Made by a program: the position numbers and the translations under genes
Assembly: GCA_964557375.1 (NCBI GenBank)
Contig: CAZKZZ010000108.1
Location: forward strand, 1 to 13,223
Direction: 5' to 3'
DNA length: 13,223 nt
Origin: CAZKZZ01 sp964557375
GTDB lineage: Bacteria; Spirochaetota; Spirochaetia; SPDA01; CAZJBZ01
Shown: positions 7,085 to 13,223 of the stretch, one piece after another
Layout: each line of letters starts with the position of its first letter
Position numbering within the stretch: the first letter of the stretch is position 1
The notes under the pieces: model-generated
What the model was told of the DNA's origin: nothing
What the model saw: the letters and a program-made list of their open reading frames with translations, nothing else
Databases searched by the model: none

Positions 7085-9208
7085 ATGTCGGACAAATATA
7101 AACACACCTGGAAAAGCTATTTGGTTGACCACCACTCTCCAGACATCCCTTCGGTGCCGCTAAACCGCTTTGATCCTGACGAATATGAACGGTTTTATCT
7201 GACTGCAGGAATAGATTCGCTCCTGGTGTACTGCAAAGATCACTGGGGGACCTGCTATTACGATACAAAAATAGGTAAAAAGCACACTGGTGTGAAAACG
7301 GATTGGGTCGCAAGAATATCGAACATCCTCAGGAAGCATGATTATGAGTTTGTTGCATATTATTCGGTCGAATACGACAACTACGCTGCAGCAACACATC
7401 CCGAATGGAGGGCCGTCACCGACACAGGGAATCCTCTTAGAAGGGATGATCCCTACGGTAAATGGTGGGTGTGCTGTTATGAAACGGACTATCGCCGATA
7501 TGTTTTGCAACAGCTCGAGGAGATCGTGGGAGGGTATCACCCGGACAGTCTTTTTCTCGATATAGCCGGTCCTTCGCTTTGTTACTGCTATTCGTGTCGA
7601 AGTCAATTCAGGGAGCAGAACGGTTACGAACTTCCGTCTCCCACGGATCTTTCGATGTCGAAAAAACTCGATGTTTTTCGATTTCTTCAGGGGAGGATCA
7701 AACGGTTTCTGACCGAAGTAAGAAACAGGGTGAAAGCCATCGATCCATCTCTCGCCCTGACGATCAACTTTTCGAACCACTATTCAGCCGATATCCAGCA
7801 GCTTACCGATTATCAATCATCCGAGCCGTGGTGCGGAAACTGGATCAGCGGCGCATATACGCGCAACTTGAGCACGAGCGGTTATGTCCAATTAGGTCCA
7901 GGAGAAGAATCGCGCATATACGATTACAAACACCCGAACTACTATATCCTCGATGCCGCGGAGATCAGTGCCCGGAATTGTAAAATGAATAAATACAGCG
8001 GATCGCAGCACCCCGACGGGACCCTTGAGTTCAAAGAGGCGGAGCTGATCGGCGCAGGATATCGGGAACTCTCTGCTTACCAAGATTTTCTGCTCGATCG
8101 TGAACCGATTGCTGATCTCTGGATCCTTCATTCCGAGGTCTCCGAGCTCATCGGTACCGACGGGGTAATTCCCGATTCGATCCTCCGGATGAAAAAGGGG
8201 AACAGCCACAAAGAAGCCATACGAGGAGCGATGGAACTGCTCGATTACACAAAAGTATCATGGAAAATTATCGAGGAAGAGCACCTCCCGGCGCTCCTTT
8301 CAGAGCGCTGTTTCGCAGAGCTGCCTGCAGCACTGATCGCTCCGGAGATTTACTCCATCGACGACGAGACACTCTCCGCCATAAAGCGGTTCGTTGAAGG
8401 GGGAGGAACGCTCTTCGTTGACGGATTGTCGGGACTCTACACACGGAAGGGGGTCTTCCGGGGACCCGATTCCTCAGCTTCTGCAGCCCTAATCCAAGAA
8501 CTGACCGGCACGCAATATATCGACGAGAACAGGGCTTTCTACGGCAATGAGTGGGGCAGTTATCTCCGTTTTACCGACGTTATGGATGCGCTCTATCCTT
8601 TTTCACTGAACGGGACACCACCCACAAGTAACGTATGGTATCGGTTTCGGAAGACGGCGGGAACGGTAGTGGCTTATCATACCGAACCTGCCGTTGCCGT
8701 GACCGACGATCAGTGGGTCAACTGGTGGAGCCCACCTCCCTCCCGGAACACCGAGTGGCCAGCCATCATTCTACACAGAATCGGAAAAGGGAATGTTCTT
8801 TTTTTCAGCTTTCCCTACTTCAGAATGAATATAGCCGACTTTACATGGAGCAGATCGTTTTTTTCAGAATTGGTGCGCGCAACCGTAAACCATAAACGAA
8901 TCCGGCTTCGGGCGGAGACTGAATACAGAGAAAATATCGCAGTTTCCTACTACCAGCGTCCACGGAGGAAGGAGATCATCATCCATGTTCTGAATAGTCT
9001 CCTCCGTTCGACCGGCGGGAAAACGATTTCTCTCCCTGCCGGTGAACTTTTCCTTTCGAACAGCTGGAAGCGGTACAAGGAGGCCTCTCTCGTCTATCCC
9101 GAGAAAAGGCCTCTTTCCATACAACATCACGGTGAGCAGAGTATTATCGTTCTACCTCCCTGCGATCTTCACTACATTATCCGGATTGCCTACGAAAATA
9201 GGGAATGA
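7085..9208 (+). CDS. GHL6-type glycoside hydrolase-like protein with beta-galactosidase trimerisation-like domain
   Basis: The 707-residue product starts MSDKYKHTWKSYLVDHHSP, collinear with the paralogue at 1-797. Residues 1 to about 340 look like a GHL6 TIM barrel: LLVYCKDHWGTCYYDTKIG, YYSVEYDN, HPEW, and the strand DSLFLDI with Asp159, a position comparable with the nucleophile strand of GH29-like barrels (inference). CYCYSCR (Cys166, 168, 171) follows. From about residue 340 to 560 a glutamine amidotransferase-like or GH42 trimerisation-like domain is suggested by ALIAPEIYSIDDETLSAI, FVEGGGTLFVDG and later GKGNVLFFSFPYF. The last about 140 residues resemble a beta-sandwich tail. No signal peptide is present, so it should act in the cytoplasm on the imported sugar. 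It lies 16 nt after the permease gene, and its ribosome-binding site is poor. The substrate is unknown. Confidence 0.82.
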   Translation: MSDKYKHTWKSYLVDHHSPDIPSVPLNRFDPDEYERFYLTAGIDSLLVYCKDHWGTCYYDTKIGKKHTGVKTDWVARISNILRKHDYEFVAYYSVEYDNYAAATHPEWRAVTDTGNPLRRDDPYGKWWVCCYETDYRRYVLQQLEEIVGGYHPDSLFLDIAGPSLCYCYSCRSQFREQNGYELPSPTDLSMSKKLDVFRFLQGRIKRFLTEVRNRVKAIDPSLALTINFSNHYSADIQQLTDYQSSEPWCGNWISGAYTRNLSTSGYVQLGPGEESRIYDYKHPNYYILDAAEISARNCKMNKYSGSQHPDGTLEFKEAELIGAGYRELSAYQDFLLDREPIADLWILHSEVSELIGTDGVIPDSILRMKKGNSHKEAIRGAMELLDYTKVSWKIIEEEHLPALLSERCFAELPAALIAPEIYSIDDETLSAIKRFVEGGGTLFVDGLSGLYTRKGVFRGPDSSASAALIQELTGTQYIDENRAFYGNEWGSYLRFTDVMDALYPFSLNGTPPTSNVWYRFRKTAGTVVAYHTEPAVAVTDDQWVNWWSPPPSRNTEWPAIILHRIGKGNVLFFSFPYFRMNIADFTWSRSFFSELVRATVNHKRIRLRAETEYRENIAVSYYQRPRRKEIIIHVLNSLLRSTGGKTISLPAGELFLSNSWKRYKEASLVYPEKRPLSIQHHGEQSIIVLPPCDLHYIIRIAYENRE

Positions 9209-9230
9209 AGATATGATAAAGTATGACGGT

Positions 9231-9238
9231 AAGGAGGT
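9231..9238 (+). promoter_or_regulatory. Strong Shine-Dalgarno (AAGGAGGT) fixing the next start
   Basis: A full anti-SD match lies 6 nt before the ATG at 9245. It decides that start and contrasts with the weak or absent sites of several other genes in the window, so this URO-D-like protein is probably translated independently and efficiently. Confidence 0.8.
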
Positions 9239-9244
9239 ATCAGC

Positions 9245-10312
9245 ATGTCATATGAAAGCGGAATGGCAGCATTTCAAATGCAGATGACGGACACCATACC
9301 GCGTACCGAGTATTCCGTCCATAAACACTGGTCTCTTCTCAGAGAAGTCACCGGAATAGACACTTCGATAACCGAAAACCGCCCAAAAGCCCAGCAGGCT
9401 TTTATTCGGGCATGGGACTACGGCTTTTTCTGGACTACCTACGTGGACAAGAGATTTTTCGCGCGCAACGGCGGAAGATACACAACAATGGGCCATGCGC
9501 TCTATTCGGAATCACAGGAAGGAGATTCGGACTATGACGATACAATACAACAACCGTTCTCCGGTCCGGAAGAGGTGTTCTCGCTCGATCCGTTCGAAGA
9601 GTTCGGCGAATTCGATCGGCCGGCCTTGGTAAAAGAGATTGAAGATGCCTATGACGCGATCTGCACAAGATTTCCCGATACGATTAACACCGGCGGAGTA
9701 TACATTACCCTATTCTCCGGTTTTATCGATATGTTCGGATGGGAGCTCCTTCTCCTGAGTCTCGGTACCGACTATGAACGGTTCGGTCGTTTTGTCGAAC
9801 GTTACTATCAATGGGTCAAACAGTTTTATGAAGCATACGCCGAGTCTAATATTCCTGTCATCATGTCTCACGACGATCTATGCTGGACATCCGGACCGGT
9901 TGTCCATCTTGACTGGTACCGAAACTATATTTTCCCCTATCTGAAAAGGCTTTGGGCTCCTCTTAGGGAAGCAGGAAAGACTATCATCTTCACAAGCGAC
10001 GGAGACTGGACTGCACTCTTTGACGACATCATCGAGTGCGGGGCCGATGTTGTTGTTATGGAGCCGACAACAGATATGGGGCTCTTTGCGGAGAAATACG
10101 GAAAGAGCCACGGTTTTGTGGGAAACGCGGATACGAGGATTCTCCTTCACGGAACAAAAGAAGAAATCTACGCAGAGGTAAAACGGTGTATCGACATCGG
10201 CAGGGATTATCCCGGCTTTATTCTTGCCGTCGGAAACCACATCCCGCCAAACACACCGGTAGAAAACTGTCTCATCTATCAGGAGGCTTATGAGAAATTG
10301 AGAAAAAGGTAA
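9245..10312 (+). CDS. URO-D-superfamily protein without the canonical zinc triad
   Basis: The 355-residue protein belongs to the uroporphyrinogen decarboxylase superfamily by its C-terminal half: IPVIMSHDDLCW, YIFPYLKRLWAPLREAGKTI, IIECGADVVVMEPTTDM, GFVGNADTRILLHGTKEEI and the closing GFILAVGNHIPPNTPVENC. Where the operon's first protein has H-S-C-G, this one has T250-S251-D252-G253, and the C-terminal Cys position is Ala (ILAVGN), so the MtaA-type zinc site is lost. The N-terminus is also atypical, lacking the usual ERV..AL.....DR.P opening and starting with a longer segment with WDYGFFW and a DSDYDD stretch. It may be a catalytically different member or a partner of the neighbouring paralogues. 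It starts 36 nt after the GHL6 gene and ends 4 nt before the next gene. Confidence 0.78.
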   Translation: MSYESGMAAFQMQMTDTIPRTEYSVHKHWSLLREVTGIDTSITENRPKAQQAFIRAWDYGFFWTTYVDKRFFARNGGRYTTMGHALYSESQEGDSDYDDTIQQPFSGPEEVFSLDPFEEFGEFDRPALVKEIEDAYDAICTRFPDTINTGGVYITLFSGFIDMFGWELLLLSLGTDYERFGRFVERYYQWVKQFYEAYAESNIPVIMSHDDLCWTSGPVVHLDWYRNYIFPYLKRLWAPLREAGKTIIFTSDGDWTALFDDIIECGADVVVMEPTTDMGLFAEKYGKSHGFVGNADTRILLHGTKEEIYAEVKRCIDIGRDYPGFILAVGNHIPPNTPVENCLIYQEAYEKLRKR

Positions 10313-10316
10313 TACT

Positions 10317-11567
10317 ATGATTTCGGAAAAAGAGAAAGAGATTCTCAGACGGCTTGCGGACGATTATCTCAGCTGCATCCGAAAAAGAAACAATCCCGAT
10401 ACAGTACAGGCATGGAAAAGGATGAATGATCTGGACCCTGTCCGACCCATGGTATGGATTGACGAGATTCCATGGAACGAGATGAACGTCAACGAAGAAC
10501 TGACGATGCTGACTTCGCACGAATGGGCAAGAGAGTGGGAGTGGTATCTGAGAAAGAACAGGTACATTTGCAACCATCTTCCGGGGGATTTCTTTTTTTC
10601 GAACAGGCTGCCTGTGGCAAAGGAGTACATCGGTGGCAAGTTCAGCCTCCAGGTAAAGGAACAAACTGCAGATTCCGGTGAAAAGGGGGCCGTAGTATCC
10701 CATCAGTACTTTCCTCAAATTGAAACTGACAATGATGTTGAGCGGCTTGTTCGATTCGAGAAACCCGTATACAGGCGGAGTCTTACGAAGGAAAAACTGG
10801 AAGCGGCTCGTTCCGTTTTTAAGTCGAACATCCCCGTCGAACTATCAGGTGTGCGGCATATCTGGTACTCGCCGTGGGATTTTCTAATCCGGGTATGGGG
10901 TGTACAGGAAGCACTGATCGATCTCGTGTCAAAACCCGACCTGGTGCATCATGCCCTTTCAGCCTATCGGGACGGGGCCCTTGCTGTTCTCGATGCCTTC
11001 GTGGAAGAGGACCTTCTCTCTTCCGGGGCAGGTAACACGAGGGTCGGTTCGGGTGGTTACGGCTATACCGAAAAGCTCCCAGACTCCGAACTAGACAGTC
11101 CGACAACCCCGGAAAGAATGTGGGGGTGTTCGAATGCCCAGATTTTCTCGAACGTTTCGGAAGAGATGCATTGGGAGTTCGCGCTCTCCTACGACATCCC
11201 CTGGCTTTCATCATGGGGTCTAAGCTACTACGGGTGCTGCGAACCGCTGGATAAAAAAACGGACATGATAAAGCGGATACCGAACCTGCGAAAGGTCTCC
11301 ATTAGCCCCTGGGCCAACGTTAAAGAGGCCGTCCAGAGGCTGGGCGATACTGTAGTCTATTCGGTAAAACCAAATCCTGCCGTATTTGCCTACTCCAAAT
11401 GGGAACCCGACTCCGTTCGTGCCGAGTTGGAAGCTATCGTGAAGACGGCCCGGGAGTATGACATTACCGTAGAGATCATCATGAAAGATATTTCGACGGT
11501 TTCCCAAAAACCGGAACGGCTGTGGGAGTGGGCCCGGATCTCGTCGGAATGTGTACATACCCTGTAA
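10317..11567 (+). CDS. Divergent URO-D/methyltransferase-superfamily-like protein
   Basis: The 416-residue product starts 4 nt after the preceding stop, with AGGT AAT just upstream. It opens with a helical segment (SEKEKEILRRLADDYLSCIR) and PMVWIDEIPW, then carries a barrel-like body with SVFKSNIPVELSG and PDLVHHALSAYRDGALAVLD. The late part has WGLSYYGCCEPLDKKTD (Cys307, Cys308), IPNLRKVSISPWANV, YSVKPNPAVFA and ends VEIIMKDISTVSQKPERLWEWARI. This arrangement resembles URO-D/cobalamin-independent methionine synthase-like proteins that accompany MtaA homologues in other anaerobes. The Cys pair sits where the superfamily usually places its zinc ligands. Assignment to the superfamily is by pattern recognition, the reaction is unknown, and it is the last gene of the operon. 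Confidence 0.65.
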   Translation: MISEKEKEILRRLADDYLSCIRKRNNPDTVQAWKRMNDLDPVRPMVWIDEIPWNEMNVNEELTMLTSHEWAREWEWYLRKNRYICNHLPGDFFFSNRLPVAKEYIGGKFSLQVKEQTADSGEKGAVVSHQYFPQIETDNDVERLVRFEKPVYRRSLTKEKLEAARSVFKSNIPVELSGVRHIWYSPWDFLIRVWGVQEALIDLVSKPDLVHHALSAYRDGALAVLDAFVEEDLLSSGAGNTRVGSGGYGYTEKLPDSELDSPTTPERMWGCSNAQIFSNVSEEMHWEFALSYDIPWLSSWGLSYYGCCEPLDKKTDMIKRIPNLRKVSISPWANVKEAVQRLGDTVVYSVKPNPAVFAYSKWEPDSVRAELEAIVKTAREYDITVEIIMKDISTVSQKPERLWEWARISSECVHTL

Positions 11568-11595
11568 TGTCTCTGAACTGAACCCCTGCCTCTTC

Positions 11596-11632
11596 GACCG
11601 GTTATTATTTCTGTAACAGTGAATAGTCGGTC
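11596..11632 (+). terminator. Hairpin downstream of the operon, possible terminator
   Basis: GACCGGTTATT (11596-11606) and AATAGTCGGTC (11622-11632) pair over 11 positions with two G-U wobbles around a 15-nt loop, 28 nt after the last operon stop. There is no U-run after it, so it may be a processing or stabilising 3' structure rather than an intrinsic terminator. Confidence 0.35.
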
Positions 11633-11930
11633 AATACGACGAGAGTGAGAGGAAAGCTCCCGAACCGGTCATAGATCCGGTATGCCTATTGGAACAATAA
11701 TGATATCCTTCCATGCATTGTTGTATTTTCCCATCATCGCTATTACTAGATAAAACTGGGGGAGGGGTGCTGCTGCTTCAGATAATGGGAAAAAATAATA
11801 TAAAACTATGGATTTTCCGGACAGGCGGCAGCGCTGTAAAGGCCGTGCCCTGGATCGGTACACTTCACGGAATTGGGTCACAGAGGATCCTATCAGGATC
11901 ATCTACGTATGCTCTCGGAAAAGTATTTCA

Positions 11931-11954
11931 GTTCCATTTTGAGAATAATGGAAC
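11931..11954 (-). other. Perfect 8-bp hairpin downstream of the helicase-like fragment
   Basis: GTTCCATT (11931-11938) and AATGGAAC (11947-11954) are exact inverted arms around an 8-nt loop. It lies about 55 nt beyond the last stop of the minus-strand helicase-like remnant and could be that gene's old terminator. A clear T-tract is lacking on either side. Confidence 0.35.
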
Positions 11955-12007
11955 AGACTACAATTTTGACGTAGGTAAACGGTGACCTTTTCCAAGGAGG
12001 CCGGATT

Positions 12008-12346
12008 CTACAGCTCTTCAAAACAGGCGACCAAATCCTTGAGAATCGGATCACCGGAAAATCAATCCCCTTGCTAGAGTGCAGTGTTGAGACCCGTACA
12101 CTTCCCCTCTGCGTGAACTCGAACTCGTCTCCGGAGATGACAGCGGAGTCAAATCCTGCGGAGGCGAGATAGTCCCGCACCATGTTGATGTGCCTGCTCC
12201 GGGGTGAGCTCGGAGAGGGACCGCTCATAATCCATCCGGGTAGTGGTGAATAGGGAAAGCCTGCCAAGATAACGCAGATAGGTCTCGAGTTCGCGGTATT
12301 CCCGCATCTTAACAAGAAGTCCATCCCGATGAGCACGGGAAAGAGT
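12008..12346 (-). pseudogene. Frameshifted remnant with a UvrD-type helicase motif
   Basis: Three minus-strand frames carry protein-like pieces in order. From 12346 the frame gives TLSRAHRDGLLVKMREYREL and continues with LETYLRYLGRLSLFTTTRMD to about 12185. The next frame, from 12183, gives VRDYLASAGFDSAVISGDEF and then VRVSTLHSSKGIDFPVI, which matches the conserved T-x-H-S-x-K-G-(L/I)-E/D-F-P-V motif of superfamily I (UvrD/Rep-type) helicases. A third frame gives FSGDPILKDLVACFEEL and a TAG at 12010-12008. A functional helicase has several hundred residues, and motifs I-III and the ATP site are absent. The helicase motif is recognisable; joining the outer pieces to the same ancestral gene is inference, and the first and last pieces could derive from other genes. 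Confidence 0.45.
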
Positions 12347-12405
12347 GCAGTGGTTTTAGAAAACATCCGTGACCTGCGGTGTCGATCCGTAGTTTGAATG
12401 ATATC

Positions 12406-12434
12406 TTTACTAATTAGTAGTATTATTTTATACT
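12406..12434 (+). promoter_or_regulatory. Putative toxin-antitoxin promoter, predicted leaderless
   Basis: TTTACT (12406-12411), a 17-nt spacer and TATACT (12429-12434) precede the antitoxin ATG by 7 nt. No Shine-Dalgarno sequence fits in between. A 12-bp perfect palindrome TACTAATTAGTA (12408-12419) overlaps the -35 and may be an additional operator half. Confidence 0.55.
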
Positions 12435-12450
12435 CATAGGTATGAGTATA
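12429..12450 (+). promoter_or_regulatory. Palindromic operator overlapping -10 and start codon of the antitoxin
   Basis: The arms TATACTCAT (12429-12437) and ATGAGTATA (12442-12450) are perfect inverse complements separated by AGGT. The left arm contains the -10 and the right arm begins with the antitoxin start codon. RHH antitoxins commonly bind such palindromes with their toxin to autorepress, so this is the likely operator. Because it is transcribed in part, it could also affect translation. Confidence 0.65.
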
Positions 12451-12699
12451 CGGCTACAAATCTTGATGGATGTAGAGGAAATCGAAGAACTCAAAGCGCT
12501 TGCCGCGCAGGAGAAGATGACGGTATCTGCCTGGGTGAGACGGGCCATTCAGCACGAAAAGCGGGAACGGCCCGGGAAAACCGCACGCAAGAAGCTGGAA
12601 GCGGTAGAGAGACTCTCAGAGTATAATTACCCGACAGGAAATATCGAACAGATGATAGCGGAAATCGAAACAGGGTACCTCAAGGACCTTGCACCTTGA
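12442..12699 (+). CDS. RHH/CopG-like antitoxin of a VapBC-type module
   Basis: This is an 85-residue protein. The N-terminus SIRLQILMDVEEIEELKALA followed by MTVSAWVRRAIQHEK is a ribbon-helix-helix pattern: one beta-strand (IRLQILM) and two helices, with the second helix SAWVRRAI. The charged C-terminal region (KTARKKLEAVERLSEY, then NIEQMIAEIETGYL) is where such antitoxins wrap their toxin. It is immediately followed by, and overlaps, a PIN-domain toxin gene, which supports the assignment. It probably binds the palindrome at its own start codon to autorepress. Confidence 0.8.
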   Translation: MSIRLQILMDVEEIEELKALAAQEKMTVSAWVRRAIQHEKRERPGKTARKKLEAVERLSEYNYPTGNIEQMIAEIETGYLKDLAP

Positions 12700-13091
12700 T
12701 ATTCGTAGATTCCAATATCCCTATGTATATCATCGGTGCACCCCATCCGAACAAGGACAGGGCGAAATCAGTACTCAAGCGGCTGATCCGCGATGAATCA
12801 CGTATGGTAACCGATACAGAGACGTTTCAAGAAATTCTCCATCGATACTCTGCTTTGAATCGAAAAGATGCGATTCAGCCCGCATATGATGTTCTATTGA
12901 GTGTTGTCGATGAGATTTTTCCTGTTACGACGGAAGATGTTGTACGGGCAAAGGACCTGCTTCTCGCCAACTCGGTTATTTCTGCAAGGGATGCAGTTCA
13001 CACATCAGTGATGAAAAACAGAAGTGTGGATACTATTTTCAGCTTTGATACAGGCTTCGATTCTTTCTCTTTCCTCAACCGTATCAGTTAG
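12696..13091 (+). CDS. PIN-domain ribonuclease toxin, VapC-like
   Basis: The product is 131 residues from a TTG start at 12696 that overlaps the antitoxin stop (TTGA), implying translational coupling. It starts (M)IFVDSNIPMYI, with the first acidic residue Asp5 of the PIN fold in VDSN. Others follow: the Glu of TETFQEILHRY, the Asp of ISARDAVHTSVM (the typical RD..H block), and the Asp pair in FSFDTGFDSF. All four acidic positions of a metal-dependent PIN nuclease are therefore present, and the length is that of VapC. It is predicted to cleave tRNA, rRNA or mRNA when freed from the antitoxin; the target is unknown. It looks intact. Confidence 0.85.
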   Translation: MIFVDSNIPMYIIGAPHPNKDRAKSVLKRLIRDESRMVTDTETFQEILHRYSALNRKDAIQPAYDVLLSVVDEIFPVTTEDVVRAKDLLLANSVISARDAVHTSVMKNRSVDTIFSFDTGFDSFSFLNRIS

Positions 13092-13130
13092 AAAGTTCTG
13101 TGGGCCTTGGTGACGAAGGCAAATGGATTG

Positions 13131-13196
13131 TCAGAGTAAGTCCCCTCGCTTTCTCTTCTAAATATAGTAGTTTTGCTACCTGAAAATCTACTCTGA
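13131..13196. repeat. Long-range inverted repeat with inner hairpin after the toxin gene
   Basis: TCAGAGTA (13131-13138) and TACTCTGA (13189-13196) are perfect 8-bp inverse complements 50 nt apart. Between them GTAG-TTTTG-CTAC (13167-13179) forms a small inner hairpin. A GCCTT/AAGGC stem (13104-13120) lies just before. It may be a 3' structure of the toxin-antitoxin message, and no gene is visible in the rest of 13092-13223. Confidence 0.3.
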
Positions 13197-13223
13197 GATT
13201 CCTGCCGTAATTCTTTATTTCAA

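Larger units (their letters stand above)
11568..12007. other. Gene-poor stretch with small inverted repeats
   Basis: I see no credible gene between the operon and the helicase-like fragment. A 90-codon plus-strand frame at 11713-11985 has no recognisable motif. The stretch holds the hairpin at 11596-11632, a short inverted repeat GATCCT-ATC-AGGATC at 11886-11900, and an 8-bp perfect stem at 11931-11954. The arrangement looks like eroded intergenic DNA. Confidence 0.5.

Noticed and set aside
11642..11681. Short inverted repeat ACCGG-TCATAGAT-CCGGT and neighbouring GC-rich bits as a promoter or terminator
   Set aside because: Only a 5-bp stem without a T-run, and no gene close enough to be served.
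11713..11985. Plus-strand 90-codon frame
   Set aside because: No ribosome-binding site, motif or sensible hydrophobic pattern; it crosses two inverted repeats and looks like chance.
1..13223. CRISPR array, tRNA, rRNA or insertion sequence
   Set aside because: No regularly spaced direct repeats, cloverleaf or transposase reading frame was seen in the window by eye.

Overview
The window looks like part of the chromosome of an anaerobic or facultative spirochaete, probably Spirochaetales (Spirochaeta/Sediminispirochaeta-like). This is inferred from the sugar-binding protein, whose signal peptide ends in 'SLFAGG' without a lipobox cysteine, from the mix of URO-D-superfamily proteins with an MsmEFG-type importer, and from the moderate GC content. 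No RNA gene or phylogenetic marker is present, so the assignment is tentative.

Layout: (1) 1-797, minus: the N-terminal part of a GHL6-type glycoside hydrolase-like protein, cut by the window edge. (2) 798-909: a divergent regulatory region. (3) 910-1812, plus: AraC-family regulator 1. (4) 1893-2780, minus: AraC-family regulator 2, a paralogue of regulator 1 and convergent with it. (5) 2781-2872: a second divergent regulatory region. (6) 2873-11567, plus: a seven-gene operon encoding a URO-D/MtaA-like protein with a putative zinc triad, a sugar-binding protein, two permeases, a full-length GHL6-like protein that is a paralogue of the gene at 1-797, and two more URO-D-like proteins. (7) 11568-12405: a gene-poor stretch with hairpins and a decayed helicase-like fragment. 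(8) 12406-13091: a type II toxin-antitoxin pair (RHH-like antitoxin, VapC/PIN toxin). (9) 13092-13223: non-coding, with a long inverted repeat.

Function (inference): the operon would import an oligosaccharide or glycoside, cleave or rearrange it in the cytoplasm with the GHL6 protein, and use URO-D-like proteins of the MtaA/CmuA methyltransferase superfamily on part of it. A plausible but unproven substrate is an O-methylated sugar or methyl glycoside. The importer ATPase is not encoded here and is presumably shared.

The main discovery-type signal is a duplicated regulator/target module. Each AraC gene sits head-to-head with a target that starts with, or contains, a GHL6 gene. Both intergenic regions carry the same site, TTGCCGAA-N16-CC, placed exactly 28 nt upstream (TTGCCGAA to -35) of the target's putative -35 box, and about 20 nt upstream of the regulator's start codon. 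In addition, three genes (regulator 1, the first operon gene, the antitoxin) have a -10 box ending only 6-7 nt before the start codon with no convincing Shine-Dalgarno sequence, which predicts leaderless mRNAs.
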